In this document: piece by piece, positions 11,016 to 22,645 of the stretch
How the letters are laid out: the number at the start of each line of letters is the position of its first letter
Position numbering within the stretch: the stretch's first letter is position 1
Assembly (NCBI GenBank): GCA_028554795.2
Contig: CM068827.1
Span: forward strand, 77,807,677 to 77,871,676
Direction: 5' to 3'
Source of the DNA: Sinohyriopsis cumingii
Taxonomy: Eukaryota; Mollusca; Bivalvia; Unionida; Unionidae
DNA: 64,000 nucleotides
Notes under the pieces: generated by a model
What the model saw: only the letters and a program-made list of their open reading frames with translations
What the model was told of the DNA's origin: nothing
Databases searched by the model: none
Program-made: the position numbers and the translations under genes

Positions 11016-13230
11016 ACATCATGCCAAATGTCTTTCTAAAACAATAGAAGTACAATTAATCTTTCCAATTCTCTGATCGAAGTGAATTATTTAAAACTAG
11101 ATGCATTTCGATATTATTTATCAGTTTATAAGTGTTACTCAGATTCCCAATTTTGATATTCAACAATTTCCCTATTAACAATTACATATATCGTTTTTCA
11201 CGACAAACAATTCCACCATACGTATATTTGCTTATTTTCACATTTAATTTAAATTGCATTCAATTGTTCCGCAAAATTATTTGAATTAATTTGAATGTAC
11301 AACTGTACAAGTATTCACGTAAAATTATGACGCGAACATGCTCGCCTTTGTTACACATAGAGGTGTATGGGATAAATAGAAGCAATTCGTGGATAAGACA
11401 AACCCGTATTTCCATCGATATTTTAAAGTTTGAACCAGCCTATGAAGGTGTGTTAGTTCTAATAGATTTTTAAACAAATTAACAAATTCAAGCCATGATT
11501 ATTTAAAAAACAATTCATGAACAAATAATGTATACATTTCTGCAAAGTTCAGGTTATTCGTGTTCTTGTCAGTTTTAATTAACTGCCATCATGACCGAAA
11601 ATATGTCAAGGACATATACTTTAGACAGCGATATAATTTATCAACATATTTTACAAGGGAAACTATGGTACAGAAACACTATATGAAACTTATTACTAAG
11701 ACTAAAAGTAACATTTACTTGCAGGGTTCACAAATGAAGAAAGTGTATGATTATTTTTTAAATGGAAAATATAAGCAAATATACCATAAGAAAAAAATCA
11801 GAGAAATAATACAGGTATAAGAAAGTATATTTCTGTTAGGTTTCGTTGACCTATAATACACATTCAGTTGAAGACATCCTGATTATGTTTTATGAAAATG
11901 GCACAAAAACTTGGAATCTGAACCGGAAGGAAGACTGTAATCCTCGTTAGCATAGCAGCAAAATAACGTCAAGTTTCAAAACGGTTTCGTCCAATTTACG
12001 ATTGCCTGTTTCATGTCACTTTGTGGTTATAAAAAGAAATTAAACTCAAGACAATTTCTGGCTCTGTAAATGTAGTATAATATTTTGAGTACAGTACTAC
12101 CACGTGGTCTTTTCTTTCTATCGCTTCTGTCATAGTTTTAAATAATTTAATTGCTCCTTTGCTTGTAATGTCTCATAAACAACATTCAAATTTATTAACC
12201 TTTACAATACACACGTAACCGAGATCCTTTACATGGTTTATAACTGGGTTCCATCTATATGAAACCATAATCAATACCTTTGCCATTCGGAAAATACTAA
12301 GGTCAAGTGTCAAATCGTTTGACATCGTTGACCATTTGTTACGATAATGCCAATACACTTATTAATTGCTACAAAAAGCGCACGCCCTTGGCAACTTTTA
12401 GTCCTTGAATGACAAAATCAAGTATCAGATTATTCTAAAACTTTGTTTGCTTTGGTATTTCTCTTCTTTTTTTTTTTTTTGCATCGTTTTATCACACAAG
12501 ATAAAAAATATTGCTATGGAAGGAGAAACTGTTTTGGCTATAATGCGCTGTAACAGTCTTTCCAAGTGTTGGTATAAATTAGTTTGATATACCAGTACTA
12601 TTTGTATATCAAATTAATACTCATACATAAATCTTGTTCCAACTTTAGCTTATATTTCAACAGTATGCTATCGCTTCTATATTCTATAAATATTTGATGA
12701 CTTTCTACTGATTAAAATTACGGTAAGAATATTAATACACTCTTATAAACGAGTGAAAGTGGTGTAGAATGTCACCGAATACCTTTCATAAAGTAGAGAA
12801 TAAGGGGAAGTATGTAGAGTGAGAGAAAAAGGAACACCTACAAGTACCGTCGACTTCCTAACTGTTAGGTGTAATACCTTCCGTCCGATTTTAACACAGT
12901 GCACACAGTTAAAGTGATACATAGTTAAAGCATCAAGTCAAGCTTTGTTCGGTAGATTTATGTATATGGAGTCATACACATACTGTAATCCATTTAACGT
13001 TTTATTTGTTTTGATTTCTTTCTTCATGTTTTAGAAAACCTCTTACAGTGGGTCTAAAAACGTATTATTTCATATTGAATCAACCGAAGGCCGCTCTACC
13101 CTTCCTCGACCTTCAGCACTGTATGGGATGGTAAGGCAGGAGTCTAATCGACCAATAAATACACATATGAATGGGCAATGAATAAATGCCCTCATGGTAA
13201 GTCACCCCATTTTCCACCCCGACCATACAA

Positions 13231-13252
13231 CTCTCTCTCTCTCTCTCTCTCT
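13231..13252. repeat. (CT)n microsatellite
   Basis: Eleven uninterrupted CT units. Confidence 0.85.
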
Positions 13253-13411
13253 GGACCTTCGTAGAAAGATACCAGTGACAGTCCGATACAAAACGAATGT
13301 GTTTAATTTTCCTCTGTGTCATGAAACGATACATGTTTTACCTACGAATGGTTGTAAAATATAGTTGCACAAAGCAATGGAAATGGGAAAGTCAGAAATG
13401 GCGGAAATAAA

Positions 13412-13443
13412 TTATTGTATTGCATTGTATTGTATTGTATTGT
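13412..13443. repeat. (TATTG)n pentanucleotide repeat
   Basis: About six units of TATTG with one variant (CATTG). Confidence 0.75.
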
Positions 13444-13575
13444 TTGTAGCAATGTTAATTGTATCATAATAATGACTCATGTGAACTGTAAATAGGTTTA
13501 AATGTCTATAGGACCTCTTGCTGATTCCTCCGTTTGCTTTGCGTATATTTCCAGCTCGTTTCAATATGCTACTCA

Positions 13576-14216
13576 CACAAATAATACTATCATACAGGTT
13601 AGATAATTTTTAATTCGCACTCTACGGAGATTCAAACCCACGGATAAACGTCACCCATCGCCTTGCCTGCAAACACGAGCCCATATTCCCTCACGCCTAA
13701 GCACACATCACCAAAAAGTGATGCTACCTAATCTGTGTTTTATGCACTCGTGCGTAGCAGACATTTGCATGACGACCCAATAATTAATCATCATTTATCT
13801 ACACAGTCATTCCGGATTCGCTCGCTCTGGTGGCCTAGTGGTTAGAGCGTCCGCCTCGGATGCTGGAAGTCGTGGGTTCGATCCCCGGTCGAGTCATACC
13901 AAAGACTTACAAAATGGTACTAATAGCTGCCTCGCTTGGCGCTCAGCATTAAGAGGTTAGTGTTAGGACTGGTCGGCCTGGTGTCAGGATAATGTGACTG
14001 GGTGGGACATCATGCTATATGTCTGCGGCATGATGCCCCAGTGCTAGACATCATTATAAACTGTCACACTACAGACATCGTAGCGATATGACTAAAAAAA
14101 TTGTTAAAGCTACGTTTAAAATCCAAAATCACAAACACACACACACACACACTCCGGATTCCTATGAAAGAAATCAAGGTATATATAATTACTTATAGAG
14201 AATTATAACTATATGC
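13576..14216 (-). repeat. Dispersed repeat copy A, split by SINE A; candidate tRNA-related element
   Basis: Segments 13576-13819 and 14161-14216 together match copy B at 14291-14578: TAATACTATCAT, CTAAGCACACATCACCAAAA, TCTACACAGTCATTCCGGAT and CCTATGAAAGAAATCAAGGT are shared. On the minus strand both copies have a B-box-like motif (13629-13638 here, one base off). The intervening 13820-14152 is SINE A, with TCCGGATTC duplicated on both sides. Confidence 0.8.
13820..14152 (+). mobile_element. SINE A copy 2, full length with target-site duplication
   Basis: The tRNA-like head has an A box TGGCCTAGTGG at 13831-13841 and a B box GGTTCGATCC at 13875-13884, the internal promoter expected for RNA polymerase III. 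The body carries all family markers and ends TTAAAGCTACGTTTAAAATC with a (CA)n tail to 14152. The 9-bp TCCGGATTC occurs at 13811-13819 and 14153-14161, a clear target-site duplication. Copy B of the flanking repeat (TTCCGGATTCCTATG at 14522-14536) shows the uninterrupted site. This is the reference copy of the family in the window. Confidence 0.9.
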
Positions 14217-14290
14217 CAAACAGAAGTGAAAGTGCTATCCCTGGATTCTATAGAAGAATTCTTGATAATATAAGTCGAAATAATATTTGA

Positions 14291-14578
14291 TACAAATAAT
14301 AATATCATGAAGGTTAGAATTTTTTAATTCGTACCCCTAGGAGATTCGAACCCAGATCAGCGGATAAACGGCACGCATTGCCTCTCCTGCTCACACAAGT
14401 CCATATTCCATCACGACTAAGCACACATCACCAAAACATGATGCTATTTAATCGGTGTTATATGCTTTCGTGTGTAGCGGACACACTCTCTTGCAACTAA
14501 TTCTCATCTATCTACACAGTCATTCCGGATTCCTATGAAAGAAATCAAGGTATATAGAATTAATTATAGAAAATTATT
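14291..14578 (-). repeat. Dispersed repeat copy B (empty site for SINE A); candidate tRNA-related SINE
   Basis: Read on the minus strand, this unit has GGTTCGAATC (plus 14343-14352), a perfect B-box consensus. An A-box-like GTGCTTAGTCGTG lies about 60 bases upstream of it, which is long for a tRNA. It matches the two flanks of SINE A copy 2 without the SINE. Whether it is a second SINE family or simply a local duplication containing a tRNA-like motif is unresolved. Confidence 0.6.
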
Positions 14579-14580
14579 AA

Positions 14581-14599
14581 TATACACCAGTTGTGTCTG

Positions 14600-14606
<7 letters not shown>
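14581..14606. repeat. Short perfect hairpin bordering a TA microsatellite
   Basis: TATACACCAG and CTGGTGTATA form a 10-bp inverted repeat around TTGTGT. The right arm runs straight into the TA tract. Confidence 0.75.

Positions 14607-14685
<79 letters not shown>
14603..14685. repeat. (TA)n microsatellite
   Basis: About 41 uninterrupted TA units. Confidence 0.95.
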
Positions 14686-14689
<4 letters not shown>

Positions 14690-16824
14690 GTACATTGTAT
14701 AGCTATATTTTTGTCAAATATATATATCCAGTAAGGGTCAATTTATATCGAGGTATACTTAGTATACTAAATATGCACCAAGAATAGTCGTCGATGTATT
14801 AGATTGCTCAATGTATTTGTAATTGCAAAATGTAGCAGATCTGTCACATTCAGCGTGTTTGCTCTTGATAGTTTAAATAGCAAATGCTGGCTTGTGTATC
14901 ACCCTAGTAACGTATTGTAAGATAAACTTACCTACATGAAATTCGTCGGACAGACCAGGAACACTAATTACATTTCTTTTATCAAATTGATTGTTAATTA
15001 GTAATCACACGGAAGGGCATGCAAATTCACATTTAACCAATTACGTTTCTGCAAGTTTGCGTTAGATAAAGAATTGGATTAAAAACTGTCAACTTAACCT
15101 TAATTTAATTGGTTTGTTTATATCATATGCTGGTAGACAATCAAATGATTCTTTTGATTTTGAGCCGTGTGTCACAAATAGTGGAATTTACTACATTGTC
15201 CAGAATATATGCAAACACAATTATCTTAACGTTAATAACTCTAATACGTAAATTCCACCATCTCTCAGTCCCATACATACTCTAATCGGTAGAACATAAA
15301 GTCAGCCCCATCAATATACATACGATAAAGTCAATTGTTTAGCCATCCACAAATAGTCTTATATCGAAATAAATATTACTTTGGATGATGAATATAGCAT
15401 TGCATTTCCTGAGCAACTACTCATTGAGTCCACCCACTACTTCCGCCAATCACGTCAAAAAGTCTCTCTGTGTCAATTCATCATGTTGCCTATCTATATT
15501 ATGGAATTACTTTTGCTGCTTTCCCATTATGTTACTGAAATAAATCGATCGGCTAGATGAAATTCAATCCAATTTTTGTGCTTACAAATGACACTTCAAT
15601 TACCGAATGATTTATGCATAGGTTTTGTAAATATTAAGATAGTTATTATGGCATCTAATTTGGAAATATACATTTTTACTCTTTCATTAAAGAGATGCAC
15701 TGGTTTGTCTGAAAATGTTAAATATAATTGGACTGAAACTTAAGATAAATATTCTAATGAAAAAATGTGTACAAAGTCGCAAAAAATAAAGCTAATGTGA
15801 TTAAGACGCAATCCAGTTCTATTTCGACTCAAATGTAACTATATGTTTAATAAATCCAAAATATTGATAAATTGAACAGGTTTTTTTTGATAAAATCTAC
15901 AACTTGATTAGAGAAATAAATGCGTTTGTAAGATTGATATTAATGAAAGTTGGTTACAAATAATAAAATAAAATGCTATTAATTTTGACGAACGAAACCA
16001 GTTTTGTTCAAGTGTCACAAAAATGTTTTATTATTAATGTTTTATTAACAAGATATTTGATGAAACACATTTTGACTTCCCTATGACAGAAATGATTGGT
16101 CAATGAGCTCATATTTTTTGTTATGTTTATCAAGATGCTCTCTGAAAGCATCTTTAAAGACACGTTTGCAGGACGACTTGTCATGTTTTAAAGTTGATGA
16201 AAACGCATATCCTGTTTTTGTCAGATATAAAGGTTATTTTCATGCCATAGTTTTCTGGTCTATACGAAAACTGAAAGGAATGTATCATTTTACCACGTGT
16301 CTGACAATTACTCATACCACCAAATCATAAATATATACAACTTTACCAAAATAATCGTTGTGATCTATCAGCAGCGTGGAGCATCCACTAAATTTAAATT
16401 TAACATATCTATAATCTGATATAAATAAACCTGATTTCAAACTTCATAATTGTACAGATAACGCTAAGCCGATGCGACAATGTAATATTCTCACTTATAA
16501 ATATGTATTCTTTAGGCATCAGTCGAAGACAATCAATTAAGGTATCCTTGTCTCAAGGTAACATGCAGCTCTAGCAAAAACTGAATCATCTTAATTTCTA
16601 GCTCAATTCCTGCGATGAAAAACATTCAAAAGAAAGTTCTCAAGTCTAGCTGCACTCCCATAAGCACTCGATATATTTGTCGATTCGGTGCCAAGCATAG
16701 ATTCGTGTACTTCCTTTCCTTATCCAACCCACTCAATTTTGAATTAAATGCTTTCTCCAATGACCATTCATTAAGACATGTAATTTTAATACGTTTTTAA
16801 TGCATTTCTCTGACATGAATTCGC
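14686..16824. other. AT-rich stretch, nothing recognised
   Basis: Short frames (16103-16330, 16615-16800) have no recognisable motifs. I see no repeat shared with other parts of the window. Confidence 0.45.
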
Positions 16825-17042
16825 AAGGGCTTTCATTGGTAGATACATTTTACTCATCTTTTGATTGGTTAGTACAATAAGATCATCTATGTCACTTGTA
16901 AGTTGCAAACATATTCTGGTGTTGCTTGCGTAAAAGGGCTTTCATTGGTAGATACATTTTACTCATCTTTTGATTGGTTAGTACAATAAGATCATCTGTG
17001 TCACTTGTAAGTTGCAACGCATATTCTGGTGTTGCTTGCGTA
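16825..17042. repeat. Tandem duplication, two units of 109 bp
   Basis: Units start at 16825 and 16934, each beginning AAGGGCTTTCATTGGTAGAT and ending near TGGTGTTGCTTGCGTAA. They differ at very few bases. Each unit contains ATTGGT twice (inverted CCAAT boxes), so four such motifs fall within 220 bp; whether that matters is unknown. Confidence 0.85.
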
Positions 17043-17959
17043 AGAAGACAACGTGTTCCCAGTTATACCGTTCCACGAAACATTTATAGAATGGCTGTAG
17101 GTAATTCTTTTAGAATTCATTCAATAAATGCCACATGATATTTAATGGGACATCAATAATAAAAACTGAAAAATATTTAGCTACTGACTTTTAGTTAATA
17201 ATTATGGGTTCATCCTTTGAAACAGTGGTAACAATTGTGGAAGTTTGTGTTTACTACTGTTGTTTTCTTGAATCTTTATTACAGAGTTCAACTAGTCGAA
17301 TAATTTCTAATAATACATTAAACTATTATATTGATTCGTAGTGTCCTGTGACTACATTCTGGTACATAATTCATTATTGCATCTATACCCGTCCATGTAA
17401 CCAGTCTCTTTTAGAAGTCTTTTATTCCCGATACGGAATTCCTGTCACTAAAGACCAAAGTCGATAGTTGTGCTTACTGTTCATTTCCTGATACAAAATT
17501 ACAGGTTCCTGTTATTATTCATGTTAATTAAGGTGGGTCGCTTTAGAATTCTTGTTTCAGTTCCTTGAGAGAAAGTTGGAATTTAAAGATGTAAATGAAA
17601 AGTATACATCATGGACGAAAACATAACTCTCCTAATGTGAATAAAATGGTACTGATGTACGCGGGTTTCAAATCATTTGATTAGTCATGAAAATACGTGC
17701 CCTGAGAGTTTAAAGCAAATTTCATTATCTCATGCCGGATAAATATGCAGCTAAAATAACTAATATAAATACAATTCAATATAATTTATAGGATTGACAT
17801 GCGGATTTTTATGAAAATTATCTGGTTGTATATTTCTATAAAACAAAACGTTTAGAACCGTGCCCCAGATAAAACGAACCTTTCTTTTATTCACGTTCCT
17901 TACTCACATGTGCAACAAATGTGTTTCTACTAATATTCAGTATAATACAATTTAATGCA
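17043..17959. other. AT-rich stretch, nothing recognised
   Basis: No gene or repeat that I can support. It borders the satellite domain that begins at about 17960. Confidence 0.45.
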
Positions 17960-18084
17960 CTTTTTGAGTCTAAGAAATGTGGATACTAGTATTCAGTCTG
18001 AGAACTGTTAATACTAAATATGCACTCCACAACATGTTAATTCCAATATGCCATCTGAGAAATGTCCATATTAATATTCATTCT

Positions 18085-19054
18085 AAGAAATGTAAATACC
18101 AGTATTCACTTTACGACATACGAAGACTAATATGCACCTTACGAAATGACAAAACTAATGTGCACTCTTACATATGCCAATAAGAAATGTAAATACCAGT
18201 ATTCACTTTACGACATACGAAGAGTAATATGCACCTTACGAAATGACAAAACTAATGTGCACTCTTACATATGCCATTAAGAAATGTAAATACCAGTATC
18301 CACTTTACGACATACGAAGACTAATATGCACCTTACGAAATGACAAAACTAATGTGCACTCTTACATATGCCATTAAGAAATGTAAATACCAGTACCCAC
18401 TTTACGACATACGAAGTCTAATATGCACCTTACGAAATGACAAAACTAATGTGCACTCTTACATATGCCAATAAGAAATGTAAATACCAGTATCCACTTT
18501 ACAACATACGAAGTCTAATATGCACCTTACGAAATGACAAAACTAATGTGCACTCTTACATATGCCATTAAGAAATGTAAATACCAGTACCCACTTTACG
18601 ACATACGAAGTCTAATATGCACCTTACGAAATGACAAAACTAATGTGCACTCTTACATATGCCAATATGAAATGTAAATACCAGTATCCACTTTACGACA
18701 TACGAAGACTAATATGCACCTTACGAAATGACAAAACTAATGTGCACTCTTACATATGCCAATAAGAAATGTAAATACCAGTATCCACTTTACGACATAC
18801 GAAGACTAATATGCACCTTACGAAATGACAAAAATAATGTGCACTCTTACATATGCCAATAAGAAATGTAAATACCAGTATCCACTTTACGACATACGAA
18901 GACTAATATGCACCTTACGAAATGACAAAAATAATGTGCACTCTTACATATGCCAATAAGAAATGTAAATACCAGTATCCACTTTACGACATACGAAGAC
19001 TAATATGCACCTTACGAAATGACAAAACTAATGTGCACTCTTACATATGCCAAT
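18085..19054. repeat. Ten-copy 97-bp higher-order repeat
   Basis: Units start at 18085, 18182, 18279, 18376, 18473, 18570, 18667, 18764, 18861 and 18958, exactly 97 bp apart with no indels. Each unit is three diverged monomers of 30, 28 and 29 bp plus a 10-bp partial monomer (ATATGCCAAT). Variants are shared by near neighbours: AAAAATAATG only in the 18764 and 18861 units, and GAAGTCT in units 18376 to 18570. This pattern fits local amplification by unequal exchange. A partial eleventh unit follows. Confidence 0.95.
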
Positions 19055-19329
19055 AAGAAATGTAAATACTAGATAGGCATTTTAAATAATGTCAGAACTA
19101 ATATCCATTGTAAGAAATATCAGCACTGATATGCATTCCAAGAAATGTCATTAGTTGGATGCATTCAAAGAAATGTGAACGCTGACACTGATTCTAAAAA
19201 TATCAATATACGCATTCAGTCTAAAAACTGTCAAGATTAAATATTCCCCCATCCTAAATAATGTCAACACTAATAAGCAGTCTAAGAAAAGTCACTACTG
19301 GCAAAGAATGGCAATATTGATATACAGAC

Positions 19330-19843
19330 AAAACATGTCAATACAAATATGCACTATACGATATGCCAATACTAATATGCACTTTACGATATGCCAATAC
19401 TAATAGGCCCAATACGATATGTCAGTACTAATATGCACTATGCGAGATATGTTAATACTAATATTCACTATACGATATGCAGTTACTAATATGCACTTTA
19501 CGATATGCCAATGCTAATAGGCACTGTGTGAGATATGTCAATACTAATATGCACTATACGATATGTCAATACTAACATGCACTATACGATATGCCAATAC
19601 TAACATGCACTATACGATATGCCAATACTAACATGCACTATACGATATGCCAATACTAATATGCACTTTACCATATGCCAATACTAATAGGCACAATACG
19701 ATATGTCAGTACTAATATGCACTATGTGAGATATGTCAATACTAATATTCACTATACGATATGTCAATGCTAACATATCCTATAAGATATATATCAATAC
19801 TAATATGCACTAAACGAAATGTCAATACTAATATGCACTATAT
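19330..19843. repeat. Homogeneous 28-bp monomer block
   Basis: Monomers of the type ATATGCCAATACTAATATGC plus ACTATACG recur at 28-bp spacing (for example at 19361 and 19389). Some units carry a 2-bp expansion (GAGATATG). It ends where SINE A was inserted. Confidence 0.9.
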
Positions 19844-19845
19844 AT

Positions 19846-20105
19846 GGGTTCGAACCCCGAGTAATACCAAAACTTTATGAAAATGGTACAAACAGCTGCA
19901 TCGCTATGCGCTCAGCATTAAGACGTTACTGTTACGACTGGTCGGCCTGGTGTCAGGATAATGTGACTGGGTGGGACATCATGATACATGTCTGTGGCAT
20001 GATGCCTCAGTGCTTCACATTGCTAGAAATCGGCACACTGCATACGTCGTAGCGCTATGACTGAAGTTTTTTTAAGCTACGTTAAAAGAATACAAAAAAA
20101 AAATA
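19846..20105 (+). mobile_element. SINE A copy 3, 5'-truncated, inside the satellite
   Basis: The copy starts at the B box (GGTTCGAACC, 19847-19856), with no A box. It carries AATACCAAAACTTTATGAAA, GCGCTCAGCATTAAGACG, GGTCGGCCTGGTGTCAGGAT and the TTTAAGCTACGTTAAAAG end with an A-rich tail. The left flank is satellite monomer (ATATGCACTATAT). The open frame at 19819-20052 is a by-product. Confidence 0.85.
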
Positions 20106-20432
20106 TTACTTATAGATTCAACAAATATTTTCAACTTGTGTCTAAGGCATACTAGTTTGCAGCTGACAAAATTTGAGCACTAATATGTACACTAATAAAG
20201 TGTTAAAGCTAGTATTCAGTCTAAAAATATCATTATTAACATTAACCCTAAGAAATGTCAACACTAATGTTCAGCCAAGGAAATGATTATGACAATACTA
20301 ATATGCACTATACGAAATCACATTAGTACTATGTACTCAAAGATATGTGAAGACTCATATGCACTATACGAAATGTCAATAAATTTATACAGCCTATGAA
20401 TTCGTGGATGCTAAGATGCACTCAAAGAAATG

Positions 20433-21690
20433 CAATTATTATATGCTCATTTTTTTCTCCGTTAACTTTACATTGTTAGAATCGTGCAATATTACCCGAT
20501 ATTGAACTCGCGTGCAAATACACATATTGCATTCACGTGCATAAAATAACTACTTTCTATTGTAAACAAACAATGCACGCAAACGACAGCACTTTTGATT
20601 TGCAAGCAAATCATGTACACTCGCGTAGTAGGCGCTTTACGTTGTGGTTGTTAAAATTTGTTTCTGAATGAAATAAAGCAGATGTTTCGTGGACTGCCAC
20701 ATACCAGCTGCTTTGGCACCTTCCGCGTTAACCTTTTTGATACAATGTTTCATATTTAGGCTAGCTATACAACAGACGCAAGAAAAGGTCCTTACAAATA
20801 ACATACAAGTGACAAGGAATATATTGTCTTCTTTTGCTGGTGATAAGAATGGCAACACATATACTTACAGTTTTAAATCCTGAATTTCCTCAAAATATAT
20901 TTTCTTAGTTCTGCAAATCCGAATTACATGAACCATGTCATAGGTTCTCAATCTTGATTACACATTTCGAAATTGTACTGTAATTTCGAATATAAGTGCA
21001 ATTACATCCTCCTTACTGCACTCAAAATTAAATAAGCATTAAATTCCATAGCGTTTTTTTGATAATTGCTTTTGAAAGACTTCATATTTTCCCAACATTC
21101 TGATTTCAAATATTCAGTGACAGAAACAGAAACACATCTGCAGATGTCGACACGCTTCTCCCTCGCTTCTTCAATCCCATGTATTTCCTGTGGAATTGTC
21201 ATATATAAATCCAGTCCATAATTACGAAATTTCGTAGAATCGAAACAAATACCAAAATCTATTCATTCCAGATCAAATGGAATAGTTGTTGCAATGCGCA
21301 TTCATTCACAATATAACTCCAAATTTCGATTTTAACTAGACAGGCCATTTTCCTTCGAAAGTTATGTCGAGCGCGCGATTAAGTACAAATTTATCTGGGA
21401 TGAGTTATGTGAGCAGTAATAATGTTGCTGTTGTGTAATAATGAATCTGCGCTTGTGTATTTAGGTTGGAATACGGCATACATTCATATACTTTGTTTCT
21501 TGTTGCGTATTTTGTTTATATAATTAAGCATTAGGTAGAATAAAAAATGAGCATATAATAAAAATGTTACTGCAGTTGTATGGGAAAATATGAACACGTT
21601 TTATCGGATGGATATACTGCACTCTCAAGGTCGTGTAGTATTTCCATTCGAAAAACACGTTCATATTTTCCCATAAAAATGCAGTAACCT
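20433..21690. mobile_element. Family X copy 1: TIR element with a one-sided palindromic end
   Basis: The left terminus reads CAATTATTATATGCTCATTT. Near the right end AAAAAATGAGCATATAATAA (about 21543-21562) is its inverted counterpart, and beyond it lies a ~120-bp palindrome. The satellite monomer pattern stops at about 20432 and resumes at about 21691. The same element occurs inverted at 50805-54419. A 66-codon minus-strand frame (21002-21202) also exists in part in copy 2, but the differences between copies are mostly amino-acid changing, so it does not look like a preserved protein. I know of no family with this exact structure. Confidence 0.8.
21566..21688. repeat. 123-bp palindrome at the right end of family X copy 1
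   Basis: The arms begin GTTACTGCAGTTGTATGGGA on one side and end TCCCATAAAAATGCAGTAAC on the other. They pair over about 58 bases with a few mismatches, around a short centre (CTCTCAAGGTCG). Confidence 0.85.
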
Positions 21691-22127
21691 ATAAATATTA
21701 AGATTCAGTCTAAGAAATGTCATTAGCAGATATTCATTTTACGAAATAGCGAAATCAATATGCACTCAACTAAATGTCAGTTCAAATATGCACACCAAGA
21801 AATGTCAATACCAATATACACTCAAAGTAATGTCAAAGCTAATATGTGTATGCACCCTTAGAAATACCAAAACTTGTATGCATTCTTAGAAATATAAATA
21901 GAAAGATTTCGTCTTATAAATGTCAATGCAAGATATTCATTCAAGGAAATGACAATACACACTATTAGAATGCCAATACAATCTTCCGTCAAATAATTGT
22001 CAAAACTATAATTAAATTGTACGTAATGTCAAATTCAGTATGTACTCTAAGAAATGTCAGACTAATATAAATTCTAAGAAATTTCAAAACTAGCTGGGTT
22101 TGGTACTTTACGACAGATCAATATAAG

Positions 22128-22264
22128 CAGGTTGTTTAGTGTCGAGGCGATTGAAGTAAATGGTCTTGCCAAAGAACACACCTCAGCTGGTCGCAAGGTA
22201 GGATTCTGATCCATTCCCCATTTGATTGTAAAACGGGCATGCTAAACACCGAGACGCTGCGGGC
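22128..22264 (-). mobile_element. SINE C: tRNA-like dispersed repeat, diverged
   Basis: On the minus strand it reads GCAGCGTCTCGGTGTTTAGC (A-box region), then GGATCAGAATCCTACC (diverged B box), then GCGACCAGCTGAGGTG and CAAGACCATTTACTTCAATC. I recognise the general form of a tRNA-derived SINE head followed by a body that is common in molluscan genomes. It interrupts the satellite. Single copy in this window. Confidence 0.5.
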
Positions 22265-22645
22265 ACCGTCAGTATTATTACAAAGTCCATGAAATGTCCA
22301 TACTAATATTCAGCCTACGAAAAGGCAAACCTAATATGAAGTTTATCTCAAGATTAAAATGCATTCTAAGGAATGTCAATACTAATATATACAATATTCA
22401 GGCAAGTAAAAAGGAATATTTGCTATGCATTTAATGAAATACCAACACTAATATTCACTCTAAGTAATGGCTCTGTACTATTTTTATTTATCATGCGCAG
22501 TGCATCCTCAGCTATTTAACAGCGTCATCTTCACCAAGGTGCAGAGTCTGCAGTCCACCGGGGAACTTTGTCAGTGGACAGTAGTTTACAATGTTTGACA
22601 TGGTCTCTAGAGCCCCACAGCTAAAGGAAGAGGCAGTGGATGGAG

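Larger units (their letters stand above)
11016..13575. other. AT-rich stretch without supported genes; two simple repeats
   Basis: Nothing recognisable as coding. It contains a T run near 12468-12480, a (CT)n run at 13231-13252 and a (TATTG)n run at 13412-13443. Confidence 0.45.

Noticed and set aside
13820..13890. A functional tRNA gene
   Set aside because: A and B boxes are present, but the acceptor and anticodon stems do not fold, and the sequence continues into a SINE body repeated elsewhere.
18085..19070. CRISPR-like regular repeats
   Set aside because: The units are contiguous satellite repeats with no unique spacers, and the genome is plainly animal.
21002..21202. A conserved small protein in family X
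   Set aside because: The two copies of X share this frame, but most base differences change the amino acid and copy 2 has a stop (LKS*), so there is no sign of selection.
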